NCBI GenBank assembly: GCA_025456425.1
Contig: JALOKP010000017.1
Span: 1 to 64,000 of the forward strand
DNA length: 64,000 nucleotides
Direction: 5' to 3'
Origin: Acidobacteriota bacterium
GTDB taxonomy: Bacteria; Acidobacteriota; Polarisedimenticolia; J045
The notes under the pieces: model-generated
Told to the model about the DNA's origin: nothing
Seen by the model: the letters and a program-made list of their open reading frames with translations, nothing else
Databases searched by the model: none
Shown here: positions 51,463 to 60,434 of the stretch, one piece after another
Layout: each line of letters starts with the position of its first letter
How positions within the stretch are numbered: the first letter of the stretch is position 1
Position numbers and translations under genes: made by a program

Positions 51463-54400
51463 ACGACGACCTGCTGCGGCTGTGGACGCGCGCAGAGCGG
51501 ATCCTCGACGAGCTGCTCGACCTGGACGCCGACGAACGCGCGGCGAGGGTGGGTCCCGCCTGCGGGGATGACGCCGCGCTGCAGCGCGCGGTGCGGGAAC
51601 TGCTGGACGCCGAGCGCGCCTCCGGGGAGTTCCTCGCCAGGCCCGCGCTCGCCGTGCCGGGGGACGAGCCCGCGGCCTCGTCCGAGATTGGCCGCCGGAT
51701 CGGACCCTACCGCCTGGTCGCCGAGCTGGGGCGCGGCGGGATGGGAATCGTCTACGCCGCGGAGCGCGACGACGGGGAGTTCCAGCAGCGGGTGGCGCTG
51801 AAGCTGCTCGACGCCGGGGTGCGAACTCCCGCCGCGATCGAGCGCTTCCGCCGCGAGCGCGAGATCCTGGCCCGGCTGCAGCACCCGCACGTCGCCCGGC
51901 TCTACGACGGCGGCGTGACCGACGACGGCAACCCCTTCCTGGTGATGGAACTGGTCGAGGGCGCACGGATCGACGAGTACTGCGACGCGCGGGGCCTGTC
52001 GCTCGGCGAGCGGCTGCGGCTGTTCGTGCAGGTTTGCCAGGCGGTCGAGTACGCGCACGGCCGGCTCGTGGTGCACCGCGACATCAAGCCGGCGAACGTC
52101 GTCGTCGACCACGCGGGTGCGGTCCGGCTGCTCGACTTCGGGATCGCGGGCTGGCTCGACGAGATCGGGGAGGCCGCCGGGACGACCGCCACGGCAGCGC
52201 GCGTGCTGACGCCGGCTTACGCTGCCCCCGAGCAGCTGCGCGGCGAGCCGGCGGCGGTCGCGACCGACATCTATCAGCTCGGGCTGCTGCTCTACGAGCT
52301 GATCGCGGGGCGCCGCGCCCACGGCGACTCGCGCTCCTCGCCAGCCGAGCTGATCGACACCGCGCTGCACCGCGACCCGCCGCCGCCAAGCCAGGGCGTG
52401 GCGGCCGACCGGCTCGCGCGCCGGCTGGCCGGGGACCTGGACGCGATCGCCCTCAAGGCGCTGCGCAAGGAGCCGGCCGAGCGCTACGCCACCGCGGAAG
52501 CGCTGCGGCGCGACGTCGAGAGCGTGCTGGCGGATCGGCCGGTCGAGGCCCGGCGCGGCAACGCGCTCTACCGGCTGCGCAAGGGGCTGCGCCGCCATCG
52601 CGTCCCGGTCGCGGCCGCCGCGGCGGCGGGGCTGTCCATCGTGCTCGGCGTCGCCGGCGTGCTGGCCCAGGCGCGGGTCACGGCGCACGAGCGGGACCGC
52701 GCCCGGTCCGCCGAGGCGCGGGCCGCCGCGATCAACGACTTCCTGGTGCAGGAGCTGCTGCTCGGCGCGACGCCGGAAAAGGCGCGCGGGCGCGAGCTGA
52801 CCGTGGCCGAGGTGCTGGGCAACGCCTCGCGCGCCGTCGGCACCGCGCTGGGCTCGCAACCGGCGACCGAGGGGGACGTCCGGCTGGCGCTGGCGCAGAG
52901 CTACGTCGCGCTGGGGAACTACCCCGAGGCCCGGGCCCACGCCGAGGCGGCCATGTCCTGCTTCGCGTCGTCGACGACGGGTGATCGGCTCCGGGCCCGG
53001 CGCCAGCTCGCGGAGCTGACGATGCTCGAGGGACGCGTCCAGGAGGCGCGGGCCGAGGCGGACGCGTTGGTCGCCGCGTGCCTCGGAGGGCTGGGCGAGG
53101 ACCACGGGGAGACGCTCCGAGCGCGGTTGCTGGCGGCGCGCGTCGCCACCTCCGAGGGGCGACCGACCGATGCGGCACAGGCCCTGCAGGCGCTGCTCGA
53201 GGCCCAGTCCCGCATCTCGCCGGGCGACTGGCGCCTCGCGCTGGAGATCCGCGAAGCGCTCATCGACGCGTTGACGCGGGCGCAGCGGGCCGCGGACGCG
53301 GCGGCCCTGGCCGAGCAGACGCTGGGGATCCTGCGCGAGCGGCTCGGCCCCGACCACCCGGCTTCGATCGAGGGGCTGCGTCGGCTCGCGACGGCGAAGT
53401 CGAAGCTGTTGCTGCACCCGCACGCGCTCGCGCTGCACCGCGAGGTGCTGGCGCTCTGCGAACGGACGGCGGGCCCGGAGCACCCCGACACGGCCGACGC
53501 CTGGGTCGACGTCGCGGTCGACCTGAGCCGGCTCAACCGGGCCGAGCCGGCGCGCGAGGCGACCGAGCAGGCCCTCGCGATCTACGAGCCGGCGCTCGGA
53601 GCCGACCACCCGCGGACGATCCGCGCGCTGCGCAACCTGGCTGTGCTGGCCAGCCAGGCCGGGAACTACGAGGACGCCGAGCGGGCCTACGCGCGGGTGC
53701 TCGAGGCGCGAACGCGTCGGCTGGGCGAGTTCCATCCGGACACGATCGGCGCCCGCCGCGACCGGCAGCTGCTGCTGTTGCGGGCCGGCCGGATCGCGGA
53801 GGCCCGCACCGAGGCGCGGACGATCGCGGCCGCGTACGAGCGGCTGGCCTCGGGTGGCACCCCCGATCCGACGCTGCTCGACGCCTACGCCGGATACCTG
53901 CTCGCGGTCGACCCGCCCGACTGCCGCGACCCGCAGCGGGCGCGCGTCCTCGCCGAGCAGGCCGTCGCCGCGACCGGGCGCCGCGAGTTCCTCAAGCTCG
54001 CGACGCTGGCGCGGGCCTGCCGGGCGACCGGTGACGCCGAGGGGGCGATCGCCGCGGCGCGCGAAGCGCTGGCCCTGCCCGAGTCGATCCGCTCCTGGAC
54101 CACCGAGATCCTGATGGTGGAGCTGCTGCAGGAGCACCGGTCGGAGGTCGAGCTGGAGGCGTTTCTGCGCGAGCGCCTGGAGCGGACGCGCGCGCTGCGC
54201 GGCCCCGACGACCCGCTGATCGCCAAGACGCTGCGGCACCTCGCACAGCTCGAGGCGCGTGCCGGGCGTACCGCCGAGGCCGAGCGCCTGCTCGGGGAGT
54301 CCCTGGCTCAGCTGCGCCGAACGCTGCCGGAGAGCGACTGGGAGGTGGGGCGGGCCAAGAGCGAACTGGGCGCGCAGATGCTGGAGCGCGGTGCGCGGGC

Positions 54401-54515
54401 CGAGGCGCTGCCGCTCCTCGTCGACGGCTACGAGACGCTGGCCGCCGACCCCGGGATCGACGCCGCGCTGCTCGCCGCGGCGCGACGACGCGTCGTCGAG
54501 GCGACGGCCCGGTAG
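51459..54515 (+). CDS. membrane Ser/Thr protein kinase with TPR domain
   Basis: The 1018-aa protein has a kinase domain at about 80-355: ELGRGGMGIVYAAER (P-loop), VALKLLD (Lys), VVHRDIKPANVVVDHAG (catalytic loop), LLDFGIAG and YAAPEQ. A membrane segment lies at about 382-404, then TPR-type repeats to the C-terminus. This places the TPR region outside the cytoplasm, suggesting a sensor. The GTG start is coupled to the ECF sigma gene, so the kinase probably controls that factor. N-terminal 75 residues carry an ECF-associated helical leader. Confidence 0.92.
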   Translation: MNDDLLRLWTRAERILDELLDLDADERAARVGPACGDDAALQRAVRELLDAERASGEFLARPALAVPGDEPAASSEIGRRIGPYRLVAELGRGGMGIVYAAERDDGEFQQRVALKLLDAGVRTPAAIERFRREREILARLQHPHVARLYDGGVTDDGNPFLVMELVEGARIDEYCDARGLSLGERLRLFVQVCQAVEYAHGRLVVHRDIKPANVVVDHAGAVRLLDFGIAGWLDEIGEAAGTTATAARVLTPAYAAPEQLRGEPAAVATDIYQLGLLLYELIAGRRAHGDSRSSPAELIDTALHRDPPPPSQGVAADRLARRLAGDLDAIALKALRKEPAERYATAEALRRDVESVLADRPVEARRGNALYRLRKGLRRHRVPVAAAAAAGLSIVLGVAGVLAQARVTAHERDRARSAEARAAAINDFLVQELLLGATPEKARGRELTVAEVLGNASRAVGTALGSQPATEGDVRLALAQSYVALGNYPEARAHAEAAMSCFASSTTGDRLRARRQLAELTMLEGRVQEARAEADALVAACLGGLGEDHGETLRARLLAARVATSEGRPTDAAQALQALLEAQSRISPGDWRLALEIREALIDALTRAQRAADAAALAEQTLGILRERLGPDHPASIEGLRRLATAKSKLLLHPHALALHREVLALCERTAGPEHPDTADAWVDVAVDLSRLNRAEPAREATEQALAIYEPALGADHPRTIRALRNLAVLASQAGNYEDAERAYARVLEARTRRLGEFHPDTIGARRDRQLLLLRAGRIAEARTEARTIAAAYERLASGGTPDPTLLDAYAGYLLAVDPPDCRDPQRARVLAEQAVAATGRREFLKLATLARACRATGDAEGAIAAAREALALPESIRSWTTEILMVELLQEHRSEVELEAFLRERLERTRALRGPDDPLIAKTLRHLAQLEARAGRTAEAERLLGESLAQLRRTLPESDWEVGRAKSELGAQMLERGARAEALPLLVDGYETLAADPGIDAALLAAARRRVVEATAR

Positions 54516-54539
54516 GGGCCGACGAGAGCCGCTGCGCAG

Positions 54540-54617
54540 GTGCTGCTCTCGGTCGCATTCTGGATCGTCGTGCCGACGGCGCTGGGGACGTACCGGCTGC
54601 GACGCGCGGACGTCTAG
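54540..54617 (+). pseudogene. relic of an ABC-2-type permease C-terminus
   Basis: Right after the kinase stop, 25 codons read VLLSVAFWIVVPTALGTYRLRRADV and a TAG. The hydrophobic stretch followed by LGxxRxRRxDV resembles the C-terminus of ABC-2 membrane permeases. No upstream part remains. It is in frame with the kinase's stop codon, so it may be the remnant of a deleted gene. Confidence 0.45.
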
Positions 54618-54622
54618 GCGCG

Positions 54623-55267
54623 CTACCGCCCCGCCCCCTCGGCCAGCTTCCGCGTCATGTCGACGAGGTGGTCCCACTCCTCGGGCCCGGCCGCCCAGTG
54701 GCTGCCGGCGAAGACCCACGGCCCGACGAAGTCGACCTCGAGCGTCCACGCCGGGCCCCTGTCGTGCTCGAGGAAGGCGCGCTGGACGGCGTCGTTGACC
54801 AGCTCGGCCGCGACGCCCGGCTGCTCGCCCGTGACGATCCACATCGCGCGGAAGTCGGACGACCCGACGTCGAGCCGGTCGGGGGTCATCTTCTCGACCA
54901 GCGGCACGCGGCGGCTGATCGAGATCGGGGTTTCGGCGCGCGGCCCGTCGTGGCGCGCGAGGCAGGCGGTGCCGGTGAGGTCGCTCCGGCTGCCCCGCGT
55001 CCTCCAGTTGAAAGAGAAGAGGTAGAGCGAGCGCGGCGGCCCCTCGACGACGGTCAGCCCCCCGACGACTCGGATCTCCGCCGGCGCAAAGAGCGCGAGC
55101 GCCTCGCGTACTTCGTCCGGCGTCCCGGATGGCATTTCCCAGCCGTGCTTCCGGGCGTACTCCTGGCGCGCCGCTCGGTCCCGCTGCCCCTGCCAGCGTG
55201 CCACCAGGATGAAGACCACCGCGGCCGCGAGGAAGCCGCCGATCGTCAGGATCATCGTGCGGTCCAC
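54623..55267 (-). CDS. membrane-anchored protein of unknown function
   Basis: The 214-aa protein has an N-terminal membrane segment (about 6-22), a basic stretch (RWQGQRDRAARQEYARKHGW), and a soluble domain ending with VFAGSHWAAGPEEWDHLVDMTRKLAE. No family recognised. I choose the GTG at 55267 with GGGAGG upstream; an ATG at 55255 and another at 55291 are alternatives. It pairs with the DUF3592-like gene just upstream. Confidence 0.7.
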   Translation of the reverse strand: MDRTMILTIGGFLAAAVVFILVARWQGQRDRAARQEYARKHGWEMPSGTPDEVREALALFAPAEIRVVGGLTVVEGPPRSLYLFSFNWRTRGSRSDLTGTACLARHDGPRAETPISISRRVPLVEKMTPDRLDVGSSDFRAMWIVTGEQPGVAAELVNDAVQRAFLEHDRGPAWTLEVDFVGPWVFAGSHWAAGPEEWDHLVDMTRKLAEGAGR

Positions 55268-55307
55268 GGCCCCTCCCTCGCGCGTTCGCATCGCCGGCGG
55301 TGCGGTC

Positions 55308-55766
55308 TCAGCCGCCGGGCGGTCCCGGCCGCCGGAGCAGCGCCCCGATCATCGAACCGATCGCGGCGACGGTCAGCCCGGTCGAGACGAGCATGAAGAA
55401 GATCGCGAGGATCCCGAAGATCTTGCGGCCCCACACCGGCCCGAAGTCGACCTTCCGCGGATCGTCGCGCAGGTAGGTGATGTGCGTCGTGCCGCCCACG
55501 GAGAGCGAGCGCCAGGCGCGCGAGATGATCTTCACCTCCGCCTCGTGCGGGCGCCCCTGCTCGTCCTCGAAGCGAACCCGTGCGTAGAAGTTCTCGAGCG
55601 GGAAGCCGCCTTCCTTGCGGAACTTCTCGAGGACGACGGCCTGGGCGGTCACGCCGTAGGCCCGGAACTCCCGCCCGCGCGACCAGAACCAGATGCTCCC
55701 GGCCAGCACGGTGATGCCGGCCACCGTCGCGAGGAGCGGCAGCAGCGCCTCGAGTCCCTTGCTCAT
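55308..55766 (-). CDS. DUF3592-like membrane protein
   Basis: The 152-aa protein has membrane segments at about 9-29 and 117-141 around an extracytoplasmic beta domain (FYARVRFEDEQGRPHEAEVKIISRAWRSLSVGGTTHITYLRDDPRKVDFG), the DUF3592 pattern. Function unknown. It lies upstream of the unknown anchored protein on the same strand, and just beyond the second inverted-repeat element. Confidence 0.78.
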   Translation of the reverse strand: MSKGLEALLPLLATVAGITVLAGSIWFWSRGREFRAYGVTAQAVVLEKFRKEGGFPLENFYARVRFEDEQGRPHEAEVKIISRAWRSLSVGGTTHITYLRDDPRKVDFGPVWGRKIFGILAIFFMLVSTGLTVAAIGSMIGALLRRPGPPGG

Positions 55767-55777
55767 GCCAGCAGGAT

Positions 55778-55855
55778 AACCGGGGACAGCTACCGTAAGT
55801 CGGTAAGCCGAGGGGCTTTCCTCGGCTTACCGACTTACGGTAGCTGTCCCCGGTT
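55778..55855. repeat. inverted-repeat element, copy 2 (perfect 36-bp palindrome)
   Basis: Arms 55778-55813 and 55820-55855 are perfect reverse complements around a 6-base loop (GGCTTT). The arm contains GGGGACAGCTACCGTAAGTC and GGTAAGCCGAGG, closely matching the arms of copy 1 at 5.5 kb. It lies between the DUF3592-like gene and dinB, and the dinB stop falls inside it. Confidence 0.92.
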
Positions 55856-57028
55856 TGATTTCTTGCGGACGAGGCGGGCGGGCTGCGCGGCGCCGTCGCC
55901 GAACCGCTCGCGTAGCGCGTCGGCCGCGCGCGCGACCTGCCGCGCCCGCTCGCGCTGCTCGTCGGGGAAGAGCGGCGGCGGGACGTCGCGCGCCGCCATC
56001 AGGTCGCGGGCCGCGACCCCCAGCAGGCGCAGCCCCCGCCCGCGGAACTCCTCTGCTGCGCGCCACAGCGCCCGCGCCGTCCCGTAGATCTCCGCCGCCA
56101 GGTCGGTCGGCTCGTCCAGCGTGCGGCTGCGCGTGATCGTGCGGTAGTCCGCATCGCGCAGCTTGACCGCGACGTTGCGCGCCACCAGCTCGCGGCGCCG
56201 CAGTTCGGCCGCGATCCCGTCGGCGCGTGCGAACAGCTCCTGTTCGATCGCCGGCTCGCCGGCCAGGTCCTCGCCGTAGGTCCGCTCCTCGCTGACCTGC
56301 TTGCGCTCGTGCCAGGTCTCGACCGGCGCGTCGTCCTCGCCGTGCGCCCGCTCCTTCAGGAAGTGCGCCGTGGCGGCCCCCAGCTCGCGCCGCAGCAGCC
56401 GCTCGTCGGCGCGCGCCAGGTCACCCACCGTGCGCGCACCGAGCCGGGCCAGGTGCTCCTGCAGCTTCGGCCCGACACCGGGAATGACGCGCACCGAGAG
56501 CGGCCAGAGCACGCGCTCGATGTCCCCCGGCCCGATCGTCACCAGCCCGTCCGGCTTCTCGAGGTCCGACGCGACCTTCGCGAGGAAGCGGCAGGGGGCG
56601 ACCCCCGCGCTGGCGGTCAGCCGCTCGGCCTCGCGGATCGCCGTCTTCAACTGGCGGGCCAGCGCCGCGCCGTCGGCCAGGTCCTTCGCCAAGCCGGTCA
56701 GGTCGCCGTAGGCCTCGTCGATCGAGACCTGCTCGACCACCGGGACGGCCTCTTCGACCAGCGCGAAGATCCGCGTCGAGACCTCGTGGTAGAGGGGAAA
56801 GTCCGGCGGAAGCCAGATCGCGTCGGGGCAGAGCCGCATCGCGCGGACCGACGGTATCGCGGAGCGGACGCCGAACGGCCGGGCCTCGTACGAGCAGGTC
56901 GCGACCACCCCGCGCGGGCCGGGATGGCCGATCAGCACCGGCTTCCCGCGCAGTTCCGGGCGCTCCCGCTGCTCGATCGCGGCGTAGAACGCGTCCATGT
57001 CGAGGTGCAGGATGACGCGGTCGCGCAC
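55835..57028 (-). CDS. dinB: DNA polymerase IV
   Basis: The 397-aa Y-family polymerase has ILHLDMDAFYAAIEQRERPELRGKPVLIG, CSYEARPFGVRSAIPS, VEQVSIDEAYGDLTG (catalytic Asp-Glu), and the helix-hairpin-helix and little-finger regions. It performs translesion synthesis. I choose the GTG at 57028 (GGGAG upstream); a frame to 57094 is longer but less likely. The last residues (NRGQLP) and the stop are encoded by the inverted-repeat element, so the original C-terminus was probably replaced. Confidence 0.92.
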   Translation of the reverse strand: MRDRVILHLDMDAFYAAIEQRERPELRGKPVLIGHPGPRGVVATCSYEARPFGVRSAIPSVRAMRLCPDAIWLPPDFPLYHEVSTRIFALVEEAVPVVEQVSIDEAYGDLTGLAKDLADGAALARQLKTAIREAERLTASAGVAPCRFLAKVASDLEKPDGLVTIGPGDIERVLWPLSVRVIPGVGPKLQEHLARLGARTVGDLARADERLLRRELGAATAHFLKERAHGEDDAPVETWHERKQVSEERTYGEDLAGEPAIEQELFARADGIAAELRRRELVARNVAVKLRDADYRTITRSRTLDEPTDLAAEIYGTARALWRAAEEFRGRGLRLLGVAARDLMAARDVPPPLFPDEQRERARQVARAADALRERFGDGAAQPARLVRKKSNRGQLP

Positions 57029-57141
57029 CGCTGTTTCTCCCGCGCCATTGTCCCACGCCGGTGTCCCCTCCCGTCCGTTCCGCCCCTTCGTCACACCGCG
57101 GGCCGACCGGCGGCGCTATCCTTGACAGGGAGGGTGCGCGG

Positions 57142-58779
57142 GTGGCCAAGGCACGGATCCCCGGGACGCGCTTCGGCGTCCCGCAGCGGGCCGACGACCC
57201 GGCGTGGCTGGTCTTCCTGGCCGGTCTCGCGCTGGTTGCCGGGTACGCCGCTCTCGCGTGGATCCGTGCGGTCGAGCCGCTTGGGCTGGACCAGGGGCTC
57301 TTCGCGCTGTTCGGCCGGCTCGTTCCCGAGGGCTGGCTCCCCTACCGCGACCTCTGGGACAGCAAGCCGCCGCTGGTGCTCTACACCTACCCGCTGGCCT
57401 TCACCCTGTTCGGGGAGCGGGTCGCCGCGCTCTGGTGGTTCGAGGCCGCGTGGCTCGGCCTGGCCGTGCTGGTCGCCGGGGTGATGGCCTCGCGCTTGTG
57501 GGGACGCTGGGCCGGAATCGCCGCGGCGTTCCTGATGGTCGCCGGGATGTGGGCGCCGGGCTGGGGCGGCTACTGGGCGCGCGCGCAGGCCGAACTGTTC
57601 CTTGCGCTGCCGCTGCTCGGCGCGGGCTGGTTCGCGTGGCTGGGACGCGAGCGGGCCGACGCCCCGTTCTGGTGCGGGGTGCTGACCGGGATCGCGAGTC
57701 TCTACAAGGTCCCGGCCGGGCTCCTGCTCGCAGCCTGGCCGGGGGTCTGGGTCGGCACTCCGAAGGGCGGCCCCTGGTGGCGGAAGCTGGGCGGGATGCT
57801 GCTCGGCGCCGCGATCCCGTGGGCGATCGTGCTGCTCTACTTCCAGCTGCGCGGCGGGCTGCCCGAGATGATCGCCGCGGTCTTCACCTACAACACGGCG
57901 TATGCCGAGCTGATCGCGCGCGGCTCCTCGCTGCCGGCGACGATCCTCGGTGCGCTCAAGGAGCTGACGCGCACGGTCCCGGTGCTGACGATCGCCGGGA
58001 CGATCGGCCTCGCGCTGCTCGTCCTGCGGCGCCGCGCCGAGGCGCTGTGGCTGGTCCCGTGGGTCGTCGCGACGCTGGTCGCGATCGTGCTGCAGCGGCA
58101 GCTCGCGGGGTATCACTTCCTGCTCGCGGTGCCGGGGCTCGCGCTGGCCGCCGCCTACGGGATCGTCGCGATCGGCTTCGCGATCCGGGAGGGGGGCGGG
58201 GCGCGGATCCTGGGCGCGAGCGCCCTGGTCCTGCTGCTGGGGCTCGCGCTGCCGCAGGCCGGGCGCTGGCAGGCGGCCTACGGTCCCGACCTCGACCTGC
58301 GCCGCGGCCGCCTCTCGTCCGAAGCCTACCTGGCGCGCTTCGACTCGAACGGGCCGTTCTCGCCGGCCGCCGAGCTGGCCGCGGCACGCGTCGTCGACGA
58401 CGCCTCGGCCTCGCGCCAGCGCCTGCTGGTCTGGGGGCTTTCGCCCGGGATCTACTTCCACGCCGGGCGCTCGCCGGCGACGCCGTTCGCGTTCCACAAC
58501 GTGCTGCTGACCGACTCGCCGCTCGCGGTGCACTTCGGCGACCTCGCGGCGCGACGCGCGCGGCTGATCGAGGACCTCCAGAAGGACCCGCCCGGCGTGA
58601 TCCTGGTCGGCACGCGCGACGAGAACGGCTTCGAGCGCGAGGACTCGTACACCCAGATGCTGCGCTTCCCCGAGCTGCGGCAGTTCGTCGAGAAGCGCTA
58701 CGCCGAGCAGGACCCGGTCGGCCGCTTCCGCGTCTTCACGCTGAAGCCGGCGTCCGGGGTCCCCTGGGACTCCCGGTGA
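57142..58779 (+). CDS. multi-pass glycosyltransferase (GT39/83-like, ArnT/PMT fold)
   Basis: The 545-aa protein has about ten membrane segments. The first loop reads LDQGLFALFGRLVPEGWLPYRDLWDSKPP, the Asp-containing motif of GT-C dolichyl- or undecaprenyl-phosphate-dependent transferases. The GTG at 57142 has AGGGAGG eight bases upstream. It would transfer a sugar from a lipid carrier at the outer face of the membrane; acceptor unknown. Confidence 0.85.
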   Translation: MAKARIPGTRFGVPQRADDPAWLVFLAGLALVAGYAALAWIRAVEPLGLDQGLFALFGRLVPEGWLPYRDLWDSKPPLVLYTYPLAFTLFGERVAALWWFEAAWLGLAVLVAGVMASRLWGRWAGIAAAFLMVAGMWAPGWGGYWARAQAELFLALPLLGAGWFAWLGRERADAPFWCGVLTGIASLYKVPAGLLLAAWPGVWVGTPKGGPWWRKLGGMLLGAAIPWAIVLLYFQLRGGLPEMIAAVFTYNTAYAELIARGSSLPATILGALKELTRTVPVLTIAGTIGLALLVLRRRAEALWLVPWVVATLVAIVLQRQLAGYHFLLAVPGLALAAAYGIVAIGFAIREGGGARILGASALVLLLGLALPQAGRWQAAYGPDLDLRRGRLSSEAYLARFDSNGPFSPAAELAAARVVDDASASRQRLLVWGLSPGIYFHAGRSPATPFAFHNVLLTDSPLAVHFGDLAARRARLIEDLQKDPPGVILVGTRDENGFEREDSYTQMLRFPELRQFVEKRYAEQDPVGRFRVFTLKPASGVPWDSR

Positions 58780-59804
58780 GCCCGCCCGCGCGGACGATGA
58801 CGGCGGCGGTGGTCCGCCGGGCGGGAGAGCCGCTCGCGCTCGAGGAGCGGCCGGTCCCGCAGCCCGGCCCGGGCCAGGTGCGGATCCGCGTCGAAGCCTG
58901 CGGGATCTGCGCCGGCGACCTGCACCTGCAGCAGGGGCACCTCGACTTCGCGCGGCTGCCGGTCGTGCCGGGGCACGAGGTCGTCGGGCGCGTCGACGCC
59001 GTCGCGCCGGACGTCGCTGCGTGGGCTTCGGGGGACCGGGTTGGCGTGCCGTGGATCTGGTCGACCTGCGGCCTGTGCGACGCCTGTGTCGCGGGGGACG
59101 ACCCGGGTTGCGCGCAGCAGCAGGTCTGCGGCGTGACCGTCGACGGCGGTTACGCGCCCTACCTCGTCGTGCCGGCGGCCTTCGCGACGCGCGTCTCGGA
59201 CGAGCTCTCGGCGGTCGAGGCGGCGCCGCTCTTCTGCGCCGGCCTCTCGGTCTACGCCGGGCTCCAGGCCGCGGAGGTGACGGCTGGGATGACGGTCGCG
59301 GTGCACGGGATCGGGGGGCTGGGGCATCTCGCGCTGCAGTACGCCAGCGCGCTCGACGCCAAGGTGGTGGCGATCACGCGCGGCACGGACAAGCACGACC
59401 TGGCACGCGAGCTGGGCGCGCTCGAGGTGATCGACGCGCTCGCGACCGACCCGGCCGCGGCGCTGCGCGATCTCGGCGGGGCCGACGTCGTCCTGACCAC
59501 CGCCCCTTCCGGCGCCGCGATGGGCCCGCTCCTCGGCGGGCTGAAGCCGCGCGGCGCGCTGGTCGTCGTCGGCGCCTCGACCGAGAGCTTCCCGGTGGTG
59601 CCGATGGCGCTGCTGGCGGGCCGGCTGCGCGTGATCGGGTCGGCCGCGGGCAGCCGCCGCCAGCTACGCGAGGCGCTCGACCTGGCGGTGCGCCACGCGA
59701 TCCGCCCGGTCGTCGAGACCATCCGGCTGGACGAGGCTCCGGCCGCGCTCGAGCGGCTGGCGCGGCATGAGGTACGCTTGCGCGCGGTGATCGAGTTCCC
59801 GTAG
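58776..59804 (+). CDS. zinc-dependent alcohol dehydrogenase
   Basis: The 342-aa MDR enzyme has CGICAGDLHLQQGH with the catalytic Cys, VVPGHEVVG with the zinc His-Glu, the structural zinc site CGLCDACVAGDDPGC, and the Rossmann motif VHGIGGLGHLALQ. It oxidises alcohols or reduces aldehydes with NAD(P). The start is a GTG at a GTGA overlap; an ATG at 58797 is possible. Confidence 0.9.
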   Translation: MSPPARTMTAAVVRRAGEPLALEERPVPQPGPGQVRIRVEACGICAGDLHLQQGHLDFARLPVVPGHEVVGRVDAVAPDVAAWASGDRVGVPWIWSTCGLCDACVAGDDPGCAQQQVCGVTVDGGYAPYLVVPAAFATRVSDELSAVEAAPLFCAGLSVYAGLQAAEVTAGMTVAVHGIGGLGHLALQYASALDAKVVAITRGTDKHDLARELGALEVIDALATDPAAALRDLGGADVVLTTAPSGAAMGPLLGGLKPRGALVVVGASTESFPVVPMALLAGRLRVIGSAAGSRRQLREALDLAVRHAIRPVVETIRLDEAPAALERLARHEVRLRAVIEFP

Positions 59805-59809
59805 CGGCC

Positions 59810-60391
59810 GTGGCCGGGGAGAACGACGTGTTCCGAGGCTATCGCGACGAGGTCTGGAGGGCGCTGCAGGGGGCGATGAGCGAGGCGGGGCCGTGGGACG
59901 GGCGCGCGGTCCGCGTGCACCACCCGCCCTTCGTGGTGACGATCGACGTCAACGCCCAGCTCGCCGGCTACGCTTCGGAGATCGAGACGCGGCTGCGCGC
60001 CGCCTTCCCCAACCCGCGGAAGATCCGCTTCCGCATGGTGCGGCAGGCCTGGAAGTCCCGGCTGGCCCAGCGCTTCGGCCTCCACGACGTCGAGGTCGGC
60101 GACGCGGACTTCGACGCGGCGTTCTGGATCCGCGCGCAGGACGGCGAGGCGGTGCGCCGACTGCTGGCCGATCCGGCCCTGCGCGACGATCTGGTCCGCA
60201 GCCCGGCCTGGCTGGTCGAGGTCCGAGACGACGACGGCTGGTTCGGCCAGGAATTCCCGGCCGGGGTCGACATGCTGCTGCTCGAGGCCCCGGGGCGCGT
60301 GACCGACCCCGGAGCGATCGGCACGCTGTACGACGCGATGGCCCGGCTGCTCGACGGGCTGGCGGAGCAGGAGGCGGAGGCCTCGGAATAG
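59810..60391 (+). CDS. conserved-looking protein of unknown function
   Basis: The 193-aa soluble protein follows the dehydrogenase by 5 bp. It contains VRVHHPPFVVTIDVNAQLAGYASEIETRLRAAFPNPRKIRFRMVRQ and AFWIRAQDGEAVRRLLADPALRDDL, a mixed alpha/beta fold reminiscent of DUF3137-like or TPM-adjacent proteins, but I cannot name it. Ends EAEASE. The start GTG lies in GCCGTGGCC. Confidence 0.7.
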   Translation: MAGENDVFRGYRDEVWRALQGAMSEAGPWDGRAVRVHHPPFVVTIDVNAQLAGYASEIETRLRAAFPNPRKIRFRMVRQAWKSRLAQRFGLHDVEVGDADFDAAFWIRAQDGEAVRRLLADPALRDDLVRSPAWLVEVRDDDGWFGQEFPAGVDMLLLEAPGRVTDPGAIGTLYDAMARLLDGLAEQEAEASE

Positions 60392-60434
60392 GCCCGGCTT
60401 GGCGGCCGCGGGGCCAACTCCGTATGCTCCCCGC

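Noticed and set aside
51393-54842. A minus-strand 1149-aa frame opposite the Ser/Thr kinase
   Set aside because: Shadow of the kinase; no domain or start signal and composition typical of antisense.
57122-57127. TTGACA, a perfect -35 box
   Set aside because: It lies 15 bp upstream of the start and overlaps the ribosome site of the glycosyltransferase, with no room for a -10 element.
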